A DNA stretch of 64,000 bases from Robiginitalea sp. SC105 (GCF_014243345.1 NZ_JACLZF010000001.1:434001-498000); one strand, 5' to 3'; positions 17,452-28,114 are shown, numbered from the stretch's first letter. Notes: generated from the letters alone by a model not told the origin. Program-made: numbers and translations.

Positions 17452-18547
17452 CACCGTCCTGGAAGTAGACCTGGGCGCCCTGGCGCACAATTACCGGCTG
17501 CTGCGCTCCAGGCTGTTGCCGGAAACCCGTTTCCTTGGAGTGGTCAAAGCCTATGCCTATGGGAGCGACTCCCTGGCAATCGCCAAAAAGCTCGAATCCC
17601 TGGGAGCCGATTACCTGGCCGTGGCCTTTACCGACGAGGGGGTATTCCTGCGGGAGGGGGGCATCCGTCTGCCCATCCTTGTGTTGCACCCCCAGCCTTC
17701 CGGGCTCGGCGACCTGATAACCCATTGCCTGGAGCCCAGCCTGTACAGCCCCCGCATCCTGCGCCTTTTCCTGCAGGAGGCCAAAGCCCGGAAACAAAAG
17801 GATTTCCCCGTCCACCTCAAGTTCAATACCGGCCTGAACCGTTTGGGGTTCTGGGAAAACGACGTCGATTGGATCCAGGGGCAGCTCGATACCGGCAACA
17901 CCCTCTCGATCCGTTCGGTCCTCTCTCACCTCGCTGCCTCGGACGACCTGGGCGAAGCCGAATTCACACGCCGGCAGATCGATGGGTTTACACGGATCGT
18001 TGGCGAGGTAAGGGAAAAATTGCCGGGCAGCCCTTTTTTCCACCTGCTGAACACCTCCGGCATCTTCAATTACCCGGATGCCCAGTGGGACATGGTGCGG
18101 AGCGGCATTGGCCTCTATGGATACGGAAACGACCAGGAATACGACAAATTGCTGCGCCCGGTGGCCCGGCTGAGGACCCGCATCTCCCAGTTGCACAAGA
18201 TTGAACCAGGGGAATGGGTGGGCTACAACAAGGGCTTTGAGTCCCCCGGTTACCGGACCACGGCCACCCTGCCCATCGGGCATGCGGATGGCATCGGGAG
18301 GATATACGGGAAAGGGAGGGGCATTTTCCACCTGCACGGGAAGCCCGCCCCCATTATTGGCAACGTATGTATGGATATGACCATGATAGACGTCACGGAC
18401 ATACCATGCCGGGAGGGGGACGAAGTGGTAGTATACGGCGGCCCCCATTCGGCCGAAGTGCTGGCCCGCGGGGCAGGCACCATTTCCTATGAACTGCTGA
18501 CGGGGATCTCCCGCAGGGTTGCCAGGGAAATCCGGGACGAAAGCTGA
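17435..18547 (+). CDS. alr: Alanine racemase
   Basis: A 370-residue fold-III PLP enzyme making D-alanine for peptidoglycan. The PLP lysine is in [11 protein letters not shown] near residue 35, the N-terminal barrel carries RLGFWENDV and SHLAASDD, and the C-terminal domain has [13 protein letters not shown] near residue 310. At the position where most alanine racemases have the catalytic Tyr (PIG-Y-ADG), this protein reads [11 protein letters not shown] recall the same His in relatives from this phylum, so it is probably a lineage trait, not damage. Overlaps tdk by 17 bases. Confidence 0.93.
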   Translation: MPQSHDTVLEVDLGALAHNYRLLRSRLLPETRFLGVVKAYAYGSDSLAIAKKLESLGADYLAVAFTDEGVFLREGGIRLPILVLHPQPSGLGDLITHCLEPSLYSPRILRLFLQEAKARKQKDFPVHLKFNTGLNRLGFWENDVDWIQGQLDTGNTLSIRSVLSHLAASDDLGEAEFTRRQIDGFTRIVGEVREKLPGSPFFHLLNTSGIFNYPDAQWDMVRSGIGLYGYGNDQEYDKLLRPVARLRTRISQLHKIEPGEWVGYNKGFESPGYRTTATLPIGHADGIGRIYGKGRGIFHLHGKPAPIIGNVCMDMTMIDVTDIPCREGDEVVVYGGPHSAEVLARGAGTISYELLTGISRRVAREIRDES

Positions 18548-18664
18548 AGGACCCCAACATATTCCCCCGAAGGAACAAAAGGCCTGCCCCCTCCCGGACA
18601 AAGGACCTGTTTGTAGGAATTTTTATTACATTGGTGGCATATGGACAACTAAACACGAAAAACC

Positions 18665-19075
18665 ATGTTCAAAGAATTCAAGAATTTTATCATGACCGGC
18701 AACGTCATCGACCTGGCCGTTGCTGTTTTGCTCGCCGGTGCCGTGGGAATGGTGGTCAATGGCTTTGTCAATGACATCATGATGCCCATTGTGGGGTATT
18801 TTACGGGCGGGGTTGACTTTTCGGATATGAAGATCATCCTTTCCGAAGCCGTCATGGCCGAGGACGGATCCGTGGCTACGCCGGAAAGTGCCATCCGCTA
18901 CGGGGCCTGGATCAATTCGATCATCAACCTGGTCATTGTGGGCTTTGTCCTCTTTATGATCGTAAAGTCCTACAACAAGGTCCGTAAGAAGGAAGAGCCG
19001 AAACCCGAAGCCCCGAAGGGACCCACCCAGGAAGAATTGCTGGCGGAGATCCGCGACCTGCTGAAAAAGAATTAA
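18665..19075 (+). CDS. mscL: Large-conductance mechanosensitive channel
   Basis: A 136-residue inner-membrane channel that opens on hypo-osmotic shock. The amphipathic N-terminal helix MFKEFKNFIMTGN, the pore helix VIDLAVAVLLAGAVGMVVNGFVND and the second membrane segment INSIINLVIVGFVLFMIVKSYN are all typical, with the charged C-terminal bundle EELLAEIRDLLKK. Followed by a clear terminator. Confidence 0.96.
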   Translation: MFKEFKNFIMTGNVIDLAVAVLLAGAVGMVVNGFVNDIMMPIVGYFTGGVDFSDMKIILSEAVMAEDGSVATPESAIRYGAWINSIINLVIVGFVLFMIVKSYNKVRKKEEPKPEAPKGPTQEELLAEIRDLLKKN

Positions 19076-19129
19076 GATTGCTTCCCGGCTTGTGGCGGGA
19101 ACCGCTACACCACAAGTAATAGGAACCCT

Positions 19130-19163
19130 AAACCGCCCCGGCACGCCGGAGGCGGTTTTTTTC
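19130..19163 (+). terminator. Terminator after mscL
   Basis: AAACCGCC-CCGGC-ACG-CCGG-A-GGCGGTTT hairpin followed by seven T, 55 bases after the mscL stop. It looks strong. Confidence 0.88.
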
Positions 19164-19363
19164 TGTGCTCCGCGGCGGATGCTACTGCCATCCCCAACCG
19201 GGCACCTCTTCGGACCAGCACCCAGGCAGCTACGCCAGCACCTTCACCGATCAACACCAACCACCTTCTCCAGTAAACGCCGGGGGCTCGCCACCAAACA
19301 CATTGACAGGATTGTGATTTTTGCAACATTTTGTTTTATTTTTAAATTTCTTTTCGGGTGGAC

Positions 19364-19394
19364 TTGCCGGAAACGGGCATCCGGCGTACTTTTG
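19364..19394 (+). promoter_or_regulatory. Promoter of asd
   Basis: TTG at 19364-19366, 20 bases, TACTTTTG at 19387-19394, then 19 bases to the asd ATG. Matches the Bacteroidota consensus in both boxes. The stretch 19164-19363 otherwise holds nothing I can name. Confidence 0.72.
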
Positions 19395-19413
19395 GCCCAC
19401 AAATCAGAAAGAC

Positions 19414-20403
19414 ATGAAAGTTGCAGTTGTAGGAGCCACAGGCATGGTCGGGGAGGTAATGCTCCGGGTACTCGACGAACGCGATTTCCCGATGACCGAA
19501 TTGCTGCTGGTGGCCTCGGAGCGATCCGTGGGGCGGAAAATCCCGTTCCGCAACCGGGATTTGACGGTTATCGGGCTGGAAGAAGCGGTGGCCGCCAAAC
19601 CGGATATCGCCATTTTTTCTGCAGGGGGCGACACCTCCCTCGAATGGGCACCCCGCTTTGCCGGGGCCGGCACCACGGTCATCGACAATTCCTCTGCCTG
19701 GCGGATGGACCCGGACAAGAAGCTGGTCGTCCCTGAAATCAATGCAGACCTCCTGGAAAAAAGCGACAAGATCATCGCAAACCCCAACTGCTCCACGATA
19801 CAGCTGGTGATGGTGCTGGCGCCCCTGCACGAAAGGTACCGGATGAAACGGGTAGTGGTTTCCACCTACCAGTCCGTCTCGGGCACGGGGGTCAGGGCCG
19901 TGCAGCAACTGGAAGATGAGATCGCCGGGGTCCAGGGCGAAAAGGCGTACCCCCACCCGATCAACCGGAACGCGCTGCCGCATTGTGACGTATTCCTGGA
20001 AAACGGATACACCAAGGAGGAGATGAAACTGGCCCGCGAACCCCAGAAAATATTAGACGACCGCACCTTTTCCGTGACCGCAACAGCCGTGCGCATCCCG
20101 ACTGCCGGCGGGCACTCCGAATCGGTGAACATTGAATTCCGGGAAGATTTTGACCTGGATGAAGTGCGGCGGATCCTGGGTAACACCCCCGGGGTGGTCC
20201 TGCAGGACGACCCGCAGAGCAATACCTACCCCATGCCCGTACTGGCCCACGGCCGGGATGAGGTATTTGTGGGGCGCATCCGGCGGGACGAGAGCCAGGC
20301 CAACACCCTGAACCTCTGGATCGTCGCGGACAACCTGCGCAAAGGGGCAGCTACCAATGCCGTCCAGATTGCGGAACACCTGGTGGCCAAGGGCCTGGTC
20401 TGA
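19414..20403 (+). CDS. asd: Aspartate-semialdehyde dehydrogenase
   Basis: A 329-residue enzyme reducing aspartyl phosphate to aspartate semialdehyde, the branch point to lysine, diaminopimelate, threonine and methionine. NADP-binding VVGATGMVGEVMLR is at the start, catalytic Cys in NPNCSTIQL near residue 128, and the substrate-binding IPTAGGHSESVNI with the conserved His near 230. The frame extends 31 codons upstream, but the ATG at 19414 gives the family start (MKVAVVGATG) and lies behind a promoter. Confidence 0.96.
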   Translation: MKVAVVGATGMVGEVMLRVLDERDFPMTELLLVASERSVGRKIPFRNRDLTVIGLEEAVAAKPDIAIFSAGGDTSLEWAPRFAGAGTTVIDNSSAWRMDPDKKLVVPEINADLLEKSDKIIANPNCSTIQLVMVLAPLHERYRMKRVVVSTYQSVSGTGVRAVQQLEDEIAGVQGEKAYPHPINRNALPHCDVFLENGYTKEEMKLAREPQKILDDRTFSVTATAVRIPTAGGHSESVNIEFREDFDLDEVRRILGNTPGVVLQDDPQSNTYPMPVLAHGRDEVFVGRIRRDESQANTLNLWIVADNLRKGAATNAVQIAEHLVAKGLV

Positions 20404-20508
20404 GCCAGGCTCCGGCCCGCCGCATTAAAATACTGTTAAACGGCCTCCGGCGACTTCGGATGGCCGGTATTTTATGGTATTTTAGTTCAGTTCAAAGAAA
20501 ATCAACCC

Positions 20509-22662
20509 ATGAAACCCAGCTACTGCATCCTGGCCCTGGGCATCCTGCTTGCGGCCTGTCAGAACAAAAAATCCAATCCGATGTCCCTGAATTACCCGGA
20601 AACCGCCAAAGTCGACACCGTGGACACGTATTTCGGCAACGAGGTCCCGGACCCTTACCGCTGGCTCGAAGATGACCGCAGCCCGGAAACCGAGGACTGG
20701 GTGAAACGCCAGAACGCCGTCACCTTTGACTACCTCAATGGCATCCCCTACCGGGAAGCCCTGAAAAACAGGCTGGAAAAACTGTGGGATTACGAGAAGC
20801 TGGGCACCCCCTTCAAGGAAGGCGGAAAGACCTATTTCTACAAGAACGACGGGTTGCAGGACCAATATGTCCTCTACCGGGAATCGGAAGGGGGCGACCC
20901 GGAGGTCTTCCTTGACCCGAACACCTTTTCCGAAGACGGGACCACCTCCCTGGCGGGCCTCAGCTTCACCAAAGACGGCTCCCGGGCAGCCTATTCCATT
21001 TCCGAGGGCGGCAGCGACTGGCGCAAGGTGATCGTCATGGATGCCTCCAGCCGGGAGATCATTGAGGATACGCTGGTAGACGTCAAATTCAGCGGTGTTT
21101 CCTGGAGGGGCAACGAGGGCTTCTACTACTCCAGCTATGACAAGCCGGAAGGCAGCGAGCTTTCTGCCAAAACGGACCAGCACAAGGTCTATTTCCACTT
21201 GCTGGGGCAACCCCAAAGTGAGGATGAACTCATATTCGGGGGCACGCCCGAAGAAAAACACCGCTATATTGGCGCATCGGTCTCCGAGGATCAGCGCTAC
21301 CTGATCATTTCGGCGGCGAACACCACCTCGGGCAACAAGCTTTTTATCCGCGACCTGGAGCAACCCGGGTCGGAAATAAAGACTATTGTGGGGGATGAAA
21401 CCTCGGAAAGCTACGTCATCGACAATGAGGGCTCCAGGCTCTTTATCGTCACCGACCGGGAAGCTCCGAACAAACGGATCGTAACGGTGGATGCATCAGA
21501 TCCGGGCCCGGAAAACTGGGAGGATTTCATCCCTGAAACCGAAAACGTCCTGAGCCCCAATACGGGAGGCGGCTACTTTTTTGCAGAGTACATGGTGGAT
21601 GCGATTTCACGGGTCCTGCAATACGATTACCAGGGGAACCTGGTCCGGGAGGTGCCGCTACCCGGCCTGGGCAGCGCCAGCGGCTTCGGCGGAAAAAAGG
21701 AGGAGAAGGAGTTTTATTTCAACTTCACCAACTACAACACCCCCGGGTCTTCCTACAAATACAATGTGGAGACCGGGGAATACGAACTCTACTGGAAGCC
21801 GGACATCGATTTCAACCCGGACGACTACGTTTCCTCCCAGGTGTTCTACACCTCGGCAGACGGCACGCGCATCCCGATGATCATCACCCATAAAAAAGGC
21901 ATCGAAAAAAACGGGGAAAACCCCACCATCCTGTACGGCTACGGCGGCTTCAACATCAGCCTCACGCCGGGCTTCAGCACCTCCAACGCCGTATGGCTGG
22001 AACAGGGCGGTATCTATGCGGTCCCCAACATCCGGGGGGGCGGGGAATACGGGAAGGAGTGGCATGACGCCGGCACCAAGACCCGGAAGCAAAATGTGTT
22101 CGACGATTTTATCGCCGCGGCAGAATACCTGATATCCGAAGGATACACCTCTTCCAAAAAACTGGCCATCCGCGGCGGCTCCAACGGCGGCCTGCTGGTG
22201 GGGGCCGTGATGACACAACGTCCGGACCTGATGCAGGTGGCCCTGCCCGCAGTTGGCGTCCTGGATATGCTGCGCTACCACACCTTTACGGCCGGGGCGG
22301 GTTGGTCCTACGATTACGGGACTTCCGAGGACAGCGAAGAGATGTTTGAATACCTGAAGGGGTATTCGCCCCTACACAACATCCGCGAGGGGGTCTCTTA
22401 CCCGGCTACCCTGGTCACCACGGCCGACCACGACGACCGGGTGGTCCCAGCCCACAGTTTTAAATTCGCGGCTACCCTGCAGGAAAAACACGCCGGGGAG
22501 AACCCGGTGCTGATCCGCATCGAGACCAATGCAGGCCACGGGGCCGGAACCCCCATCAGCAAAACCATCGAGCAATACGCCGACCTGTTCGGGTTCACGT
22601 TTTACAACATGGGATATGAGGCACTGCCCAACCGGGCCGCTCTGAAAGAATTCAAGGAATAA
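20509..22662 (+). CDS. Prolyl oligopeptidase (S9A), lipoprotein
   Basis: A 717-residue serine peptidase that cuts short peptides after proline. The N-terminus is a lipoprotein signal ([13 protein letters not shown], Cys near residue 18), so it should be envelope-bound. A beta-propeller (residues about 80-440) with repeated WR/DxxR elements precedes the hydrolase domain: nucleophile GGSNGGLL near residue 565, Asp in [10 protein letters not shown] near 643, His in NAGHGAG near 680. A second S9 enzyme lies at 52806. A strong terminator follows. Confidence 0.93.
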   Translation: MKPSYCILALGILLAACQNKKSNPMSLNYPETAKVDTVDTYFGNEVPDPYRWLEDDRSPETEDWVKRQNAVTFDYLNGIPYREALKNRLEKLWDYEKLGTPFKEGGKTYFYKNDGLQDQYVLYRESEGGDPEVFLDPNTFSEDGTTSLAGLSFTKDGSRAAYSISEGGSDWRKVIVMDASSREIIEDTLVDVKFSGVSWRGNEGFYYSSYDKPEGSELSAKTDQHKVYFHLLGQPQSEDELIFGGTPEEKHRYIGASVSEDQRYLIISAANTTSGNKLFIRDLEQPGSEIKTIVGDETSESYVIDNEGSRLFIVTDREAPNKRIVTVDASDPGPENWEDFIPETENVLSPNTGGGYFFAEYMVDAISRVLQYDYQGNLVREVPLPGLGSASGFGGKKEEKEFYFNFTNYNTPGSSYKYNVETGEYELYWKPDIDFNPDDYVSSQVFYTSADGTRIPMIITHKKGIEKNGENPTILYGYGGFNISLTPGFSTSNAVWLEQGGIYAVPNIRGGGEYGKEWHDAGTKTRKQNVFDDFIAAAEYLISEGYTSSKKLAIRGGSNGGLLVGAVMTQRPDLMQVALPAVGVLDMLRYHTFTAGAGWSYDYGTSEDSEEMFEYLKGYSPLHNIREGVSYPATLVTTADHDDRVVPAHSFKFAATLQEKHAGENPVLIRIETNAGHGAGTPISKTIEQYADLFGFTFYNMGYEALPNRAALKEFKE

Positions 22663-22681
22663 AAATCAATAATCCCCCTGG

Positions 22682-22713
22682 AAATCCGTTTCTTAGAAGC
22701 GGATTTTTTGTTT
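22682..22713 (+). terminator. Terminator abutting the next start codon
   Basis: AAATCCGTTTC-TTA-GAAGCGGATTT forms an 11-bp stem (one T-G pair) with a 3-base loop, then T-rich sequence up to 22713. The ATG of the ABC ATPase is the very next base. Confidence 0.78.
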
Positions 22714-23691
22714 ATGCTGACAGTAAGTTCACTTAGTTTCGGATACGAGTCGGAAACCGTCCTGGAGGATATCAGTTTTAGGCTGGACCCGGGGGAGCTC
22801 ATCGCGGTCATGGGCGAGAGCGGCTGCGGGAAAAGTACCCTGCTCAAGCTCATCTACGGGGAACTCCCCTTTGAGCAGGGCAGCATCCAATGGAAGGACC
22901 ACCCGATCAAGGGCCCTGCCTACCAGTTGCTGCCCGGTGCCCCCTTTATGAAATACCTTGCACAGGACTTTGACCTGATGCCTTTTATCAGCGTGGAGGA
23001 AAATATCGCCAAGTTCCTGTCGGTGCACTACCCGGAGGAAACTGCCCGGCGCACCGAAGAATTGCTCGATTCCATGGAACTCGCCCCCTACCGTTCCAAA
23101 CAGGTCCGCTTCCTGAGCGGGGGCCAGCAGCAGCGGGTCGCCCTGGCCCGGGTGCTCGCCCAGAAGCCTGAACTCCTGTTGTTGGACGAACCCTTTGGCC
23201 ATATCGACCATTTCCGGCGGAACAAGCTCAGGCGAAACCTGTTCGAATACCTGAAACGCGAAGGGATCAGCTGCCTTTGTGCCACCCACGACTACAACGA
23301 CGTCCTGCCCTTTGCGGACCGCGTGATGGTTCTCCGGGAAAAGGGCATCCTGGACCTGCGTCCGACTCAGGAGATCTATGAGCAACCCGCCCGACTCTAT
23401 ACGGCGTACCTCCTGGGAGAAGCCAACCTCATCCCGATTGACGTCCTGAAATCCTATGCACAGACTACCCGGAAAATCATTGTCTATGCGCATGAGCTCC
23501 GGGTATCCCACAAATCGGGCCTGGAAGTGGACGTACAGCTTTCCTATTATATGGGAAGTTATTACCGGGTATACGGGAAGATGGAAGGGGAGAAAGGGGT
23601 TTATTTCAATTCCGAAAAACCCCTGGCCGCCGGGGAAAAAGTGTTCCTGAACGTGTCCCTGGAGACCATCAACAAGCGCCTTCCGATCTGA
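22714..23691 (+). CDS. ABC transporter ATP-binding protein (orphan)
   Basis: A 325-residue ATPase resembling the PotA/MalK/FbpC importers. Walker A GESGCGKSTLL near residue 35, signature LSGGQQQRVALARV near 133, Walker B ELLLLDEPFGHID near 155 and H-loop CATHDYNDVL near 190. After residue 230 there is a TOBE-like C-terminal domain. No permease or binding protein is adjacent, so its partner is elsewhere. The start ATG follows a terminator directly and has no visible ribosome site; a TTG two codons upstream is an alternative. It converges with gntP: the stops TGA and TCA are contiguous. Confidence 0.87.
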   Translation: MLTVSSLSFGYESETVLEDISFRLDPGELIAVMGESGCGKSTLLKLIYGELPFEQGSIQWKDHPIKGPAYQLLPGAPFMKYLAQDFDLMPFISVEENIAKFLSVHYPEETARRTEELLDSMELAPYRSKQVRFLSGGQQQRVALARVLAQKPELLLLDEPFGHIDHFRRNKLRRNLFEYLKREGISCLCATHDYNDVLPFADRVMVLREKGILDLRPTQEIYEQPARLYTAYLLGEANLIPIDVLKSYAQTTRKIIVYAHELRVSHKSGLEVDVQLSYYMGSYYRVYGKMEGEKGVYFNSEKPLAAGEKVFLNVSLETINKRLPI

Positions 23692-25050
23692 TCAGGCGAA
23701 AAACAGGGAGCAAAGGTACACCCCAAGGTCTGCGGTACACCCCAGCACCAGGGTCCCTCCGGAAAAAAGCCGGTATCCCGTCTTGACATCCATCCCGCTC
23801 ATCTGAGTTACCACCCAGAAAAAACTGTCATTGGCATGCGACACTACCGAAGACCCGGCTCCCAGCGCCACAACTGCCAGGGCCTTTTCGGCTTCGCTTT
23901 CCAGTCCGAGGGAAGGCATCATGGGTAGCAGGATGGAGGCCGCGGTGATCAGGGCCACCGTGGAAGATCCCTGGGCGGTTTTCAGGGCAGCTGCCAGGAC
24001 AAAGGGCAACAAAACGCCAAACTGGTAATCCACCAACAGGGTCCCCAGGGATTCGGCAATCCCGGAACGCTGGAGGATGGTGCCGAAGATCCCCCCGGCC
24101 CCGGTAATCAAGAGGATGGTGGCCGAATCTCGCATGGCCTTCCCCACCCATCCGGAGGCGGAGAGCATGGAGGCTTCAAACCGGGCCGGGAGCAAAAGGG
24201 AAAGGAAAAACCCGATCAGCAGGGCGATAAACGGCTCCCCCAGGAAGCCTACCAGCGCATAGGTCGTCCCTTCCCCCCCGCCCATCACGGACTTCAGGAC
24301 GATGAGCAGGATCGGGACCAGGATGGGCAGGGAAGCCTTGAAGAAACCAGGAGCCTGCTTCCCCCTGTTGTCCCCGGTAACCGGTTTGCCGGGATCCGGA
24401 GCATCATCCGATGCGACAGCCACTACTTCGGCCTCTCCCGGATCGATATAGGTTTTGGCCGCATACCGGCTGGCAAAGAGGATGGATACGGCCAGGGCCA
24501 GCAGGCTGACCGGCAGGCCGAACAGGATGACCAGGCCGAGGTCGGCGTCCAGGATGCCGGCAGCGGCAATCGGGCCGGGTGTTGGCGGGACCAGGGTATG
24601 CGACACCATCAGGCCCAGGCCCAGTGCAATGGCCGCCCCGGCCAGGGAGATCTTTGCCCCCCGGCTCAGACTTTTGGCGAGGGGGTCCAGCAGCATAAAG
24701 CCACTGTCGCAAAACACGGGGATGGATACCACGTACCCCAACAAGCCCATGGCCAGGGGGATCCGCCGGCGGCCAATCCAGCCAAGCACCTTTTCTGCGA
24801 GGGTCTGGGCGCCGCCGCTGTGTTCCAGGAAGGCCCCGATCATAATCCCCAACACGATGATCAGGCCGATTTTACCCAGGGTATTCCCAAACCCGTCATT
24901 GACCGCAGTGATCAGTTCATCCCCGGTCATGCCGGCAGCCAGTCCATAGACCAGGGAAACCAGTAGGAGGGCGAGGAAAGGGTGCCATTTGAGGCGGGCC
25001 GTCATCAGGATAATGGCCAGCACGGCCAGGAGGAGGTACGCTAATTCCAT
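23692..25050 (-). CDS. GntP-family gluconate/organic-acid permease
   Basis: A 452-residue integral membrane protein with about 12 hydrophobic segments, of the gluconate:H+ symporter family. Typical blocks are GFGNTLGKIGLIIVLG near residue 50, the family HTLVPPTPGPIAAAGIL near 150, and the C-terminal GSSVVSHANDSFFWVV near 400 with the conserved His-Ala-Asn-Asp. Substrate may be gluconate or a related hydroxy acid; no catabolic enzyme lies beside it. Confidence 0.92.
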   Translation of the reverse strand: MELAYLLLAVLAIILMTARLKWHPFLALLLVSLVYGLAAGMTGDELITAVNDGFGNTLGKIGLIIVLGIMIGAFLEHSGGAQTLAEKVLGWIGRRRIPLAMGLLGYVVSIPVFCDSGFMLLDPLAKSLSRGAKISLAGAAIALGLGLMVSHTLVPPTPGPIAAAGILDADLGLVILFGLPVSLLALAVSILFASRYAAKTYIDPGEAEVVAVASDDAPDPGKPVTGDNRGKQAPGFFKASLPILVPILLIVLKSVMGGGEGTTYALVGFLGEPFIALLIGFFLSLLLPARFEASMLSASGWVGKAMRDSATILLITGAGGIFGTILQRSGIAESLGTLLVDYQFGVLLPFVLAAALKTAQGSSTVALITAASILLPMMPSLGLESEAEKALAVVALGAGSSVVSHANDSFFWVVTQMSGMDVKTGYRLFSGGTLVLGCTADLGVYLCSLFFA

Positions 25051-25136
25051 ATCGCGGGGGACCGGGCGGTTTGTTGGCCGGTCGGTTATTCCCCCTTAAT
25101 ATCCGTTAAAATCGCGAACTATGGAAATCCGGGGCC

Positions 25137-25592
25137 TCAGTGATGGGCTTCGATCCGGAATGTCCCCGAGGGCAGGGTCACCGAATCCCCGGGTTGTTTG
25201 CCCATAAATTGCATCCCGGCAGGGCTGGCAGGGGAGATACAGAAATAGCGCGTCCCGTCCACCTCGGTGGCGCCTGCCCCGATCCCGATATAATACCATT
25301 GGCCTGCACAGCGGACCAGGCTGCCAGGCCCCAGGGGGCCGGTGGCGATGGCCGGCCTGGGCAGCCGCTGCGCATCGCTCTCGAGCCGCTCCGCTTCCCG
25401 GAGGGCCTGTGCCAGGCGTTCCTGTTCGAGTTGGATCATGGCCCGCCCGGTTTCGTGCTTGTCGCCGGAGGAGTTCTTGTCCTCAGCATCCAGGGATTCC
25501 CTGAGGTCCGCAAGCTGCCGCCTCAGGCGGGCAGTGCGCTCCTGCACATAGTGCTGGCAGAACTGGTAAAGCTGTTGTTTGATTCCCGTCAT
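25137..25592 (-). CDS. GreA/GreB C-terminal-domain-like protein
   Basis: A 151-residue protein with a helical coiled N-terminal half (residues 1-75, with many Arg, Glu and Gln) and a C-terminal half like the FKBP-type domain of the GreA/GreB transcript-cleavage factors: YYIGIGAG near residue 100, then FCISPASPAGMQFMGKQPGDSVTLP, the counterpart of the Gre SPLGKALLGKxxGD motif. Whether the coiled coil reaches the RNA polymerase channel with acidic tip residues is not clear; a DAEDKNSSGDKHE stretch near residue 36 could be the tip. Related proteins are often mislabelled as acyl-carrier synthases. Four bases from the upstream oxidase gene, so probably cotranscribed. Confidence 0.65.
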   Translation of the reverse strand: MTGIKQQLYQFCQHYVQERTARLRRQLADLRESLDAEDKNSSGDKHETGRAMIQLEQERLAQALREAERLESDAQRLPRPAIATGPLGPGSLVRCAGQWYYIGIGAGATEVDGTRYFCISPASPAGMQFMGKQPGDSVTLPSGTFRIEAHH

Positions 25593-25596
25593 GTCT

Positions 25597-26715
25597 TCAG
25601 GTATTGACCAACCGGGCCAGGCTTTCGCCTACATGGCTCCCGATGGCTACCCCCATCCCCCCGAGGCGGACCCCGCAGGCAACGTTGGTCGATAATTTCT
25701 TCACGATGGGTTTCTTCTGGGAACCCACCCCCATGATCCCGCTCCACCGGTGCGCTATGGCCACGGACTTCCCGGGGAGGATGACCTGCCCGAGCAGATC
25801 TTCCAGCGCCTGCTGGATCCCGGGCGTCTGCCCGAGGTCCGTGGTGGTCTCGCCGGCCTTGTCCAGGTGGCGCCCGCCGCCGAGCAAAATGCGCTCCCCC
25901 ACATTCCGGAAATAAAAGTACCCTTCCTGCAGGTGAAAGCTCCCCCGGAGTTTCAGCCCCGGCACGGGCTGGGTAACCAGCACCTGCCCCCGGGCCGGGG
26001 ATATCTCCAGGCCGGTAAGCGGCCCTGCAAAACCGTTGGTGGCCAGCAGCAGGTGCCGGACGGCAAATTCAAAATCCCGGGTGCCGATGACCACGCGGTC
26101 GCCCTGGTCTTCAAAACCGGTGACTTCCACCCCGTTCAGGATGGTGATCCCCGCCTCAGTGGTTTTGGCGATCAGCGCCTGCATCATCCGGCCCGTGTCG
26201 AGCTGTCCTTCCAGCCGGTTGCAGATCAGGTCGGGCAATATCCCTTGCATTCCGAAGCCTTCCCGGCGGATCTCGAAGGCCGGACGGCCAAATACGGGAC
26301 TGAGCAGGTCATTGATGCGGTCCATGGAATCCAGGGCGGCTTCAAACCTGCCCGCTTCCCTATCCAGGAATACTTCGTATCCGCCGTAGGGCCGGTAATC
26401 GATTGCCTGGTCCCCGAGCCGTTCCCGCAGCCTTTGGATGCCCAGGTAGCGGTCCGAAACCAGGGCGGCGATTTCCGCGTCGCTGTGGCTGGCCTGGTCG
26501 TCAAGGATCTCGGTGAGGCTCCCGAAGCAGGCAAAGCCCGCATTCCGGGTGCTCGCGCCGCTGGGGAGGACCCCCCGCTCCAGGACCAGGATCCGCGCCC
26601 CCGGGTGGAGGGCCCGGAGCTCCAGGGCACAGGTCAGGCCGGTGATGCCGCTGCCCACCACACAATAATCCACATCGGATAGCCAGGATTCGATTTCCCA
26701 GTAGCTGAGGCTCAT
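25597..26715 (-). CDS. FAD-dependent oxidoreductase (DAO family)
   Basis: A 372-residue flavoprotein of the D-amino-acid-oxidase-like family, which oxidises amines or amino acids. The FAD motif is VVGSGITGLTCALEL near residue 20, with the ribose-binding Glu at the end of the second strand (ILVLERGVLPSGAS), followed by the STRNAGFACFG start of the family. The C-terminal second glycine region reads HRWSGIMGVGSQKKPIV. The substrate is unknown. It lies 44 bases downstream of accC on the same strand. Confidence 0.87.
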   Translation of the reverse strand: MSLSYWEIESWLSDVDYCVVGSGITGLTCALELRALHPGARILVLERGVLPSGASTRNAGFACFGSLTEILDDQASHSDAEIAALVSDRYLGIQRLRERLGDQAIDYRPYGGYEVFLDREAGRFEAALDSMDRINDLLSPVFGRPAFEIRREGFGMQGILPDLICNRLEGQLDTGRMMQALIAKTTEAGITILNGVEVTGFEDQGDRVVIGTRDFEFAVRHLLLATNGFAGPLTGLEISPARGQVLVTQPVPGLKLRGSFHLQEGYFYFRNVGERILLGGGRHLDKAGETTTDLGQTPGIQQALEDLLGQVILPGKSVAIAHRWSGIMGVGSQKKPIVKKLSTNVACGVRLGGMGVAIGSHVGESLARLVNT

Positions 26716-26758
26716 AGCAGGGGCGTTAATACGTTGCCGGGCTTGCGCCCGGGAAGGG

Positions 26759-28114
26759 TCAGTCTTCCTTGGGCTCCGGTTTCATCTCGAAGTCCTCCAT
26801 GAATTTGGTGGTGTAGTTCCCAGCCAGGTAGTCCGGGTGGTCCATGAGCTGCCGGTGGAACGGGATGGTTGTCTTTATCCCTTCGATCACAAATTCGTCC
26901 AGGGCACGCTTCATTTTGTTGATCGCTTCTTCACGGGTCTGGGCCGTGGTAATCAGCTTGGCGATCATGGAATCGTAGTTCGGCGGGATGGTGTAGCCGC
27001 TGTATACGTGGGTATCCAATCGGATACCGTGACCGCCGGGGGTATGCAGCGTGGTGATGCGTCCCGGGGAAGGCCGGAAGCCGTTGTAGGGGTCCTCCGC
27101 ATTGATCCGGCATTCGATGGAATGCAGGTTGGGGGTGTAGTTTTTCCCGGAAATTGGCACCCCGCCCGCCACGAGGATCTGCTCCCGGATCAGGTCGTAA
27201 TCGATCACCTGTTCGGTGATGGGGTGTTCCACCTGGATCCGCGTATTCATCTCCATAAAATAGAAATTCCGGTGCTTGTCCACGAGGAATTCAACCGTCC
27301 CCGCACCTTCGTATTTGATGAATTCCGCGGCCTTTACGGCTGCTTTACCCATGGCATCGCGCAGCTTGTCGGTCATAAAGGGCGATGGGGTTTCTTCCGT
27401 AAGTTTCTGGTGGCGGCGCTGGATGGAACAATCCCGTTCCGAGAGGTGGCATGCTTTTCCATACTGGTCACCGATTACCTGGATTTCAATATGGCGGGGC
27501 TCCTCAATGAGTTTCTCCATATACATCCCTCCGTTGCCGAAGGCTGCTTCTGCCTCCTTGACAGCGCTTTCGAATTGCTTCTCCAGCTCTTCTTCCTTCC
27601 AGATAGCCCGCATACCCTTGCCGCCGCCGCCCGCAGTGGCCTTGATCATGACCGGATAGCCCATTTTCTTGGCAACCTTCCGGGCGTGTTCCGCGTCTTT
27701 CAGCAGGCCGTCCGAACCGGGGATGGTGGGCACCCCGGCCTCCTTCATGGTTTGTTTGGCGGATGCCTTGTCTCCCATCCGGTCGATCTGGTCGCCCGTG
27801 GCCCCGATAAACTTGATCTGGTGCTCGGCGCAGATCCTGGAAAACTTGGAGTTTTCCGATAGAAACCCGTAGCCCGGGTGGATAGCGTCCGCATTGGTAA
27901 TCTCGGCAGCTGCAATAATGTTCGGGATCTTCAGGTAGGATTGGCTGCTCGGGGCGGGGCCGATACAAACCGCCTCGTCCGCGAAACGGACATGGAGGCT
28001 TTCCTCATCGGCTTTGGAATAAACGGCCACGGTTTTTATGCCCATCTCCTTGCAGGTACGGATAATACGCAGGGCGATTTCTCCGCGGTTGGCGATCAGA
28101 ATCTTTTTAAACAT
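26759..28114 (-). CDS. accC: Acetyl-CoA carboxylase, biotin carboxylase subunit
   Basis: A 451-residue ATP-grasp enzyme that carboxylates biotin on AccB, the first half of malonyl-CoA synthesis. It opens [17 protein letters not shown], has the ATP-binding [12 protein letters not shown] near residue 160, the [10 protein letters not shown] block near 206, the catalytic [13 protein letters not shown] near 230 and the [14 protein letters not shown] near 288. Length matches E. coli AccC. Part of the minus-strand series yceD-rpmF-fabH-accB-accC. Confidence 0.97.
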   Translation of the reverse strand: MFKKILIANRGEIALRIIRTCKEMGIKTVAVYSKADEESLHVRFADEAVCIGPAPSSQSYLKIPNIIAAAEITNADAIHPGYGFLSENSKFSRICAEHQIKFIGATGDQIDRMGDKASAKQTMKEAGVPTIPGSDGLLKDAEHARKVAKKMGYPVMIKATAGGGGKGMRAIWKEEELEKQFESAVKEAEAAFGNGGMYMEKLIEEPRHIEIQVIGDQYGKACHLSERDCSIQRRHQKLTEETPSPFMTDKLRDAMGKAAVKAAEFIKYEGAGTVEFLVDKHRNFYFMEMNTRIQVEHPITEQVIDYDLIREQILVAGGVPISGKNYTPNLHSIECRINAEDPYNGFRPSPGRITTLHTPGGHGIRLDTHVYSGYTIPPNYDSMIAKLITTAQTREEAINKMKRALDEFVIEGIKTTIPFHRQLMDHPDYLAGNYTTKFMEDFEMKPEPKED

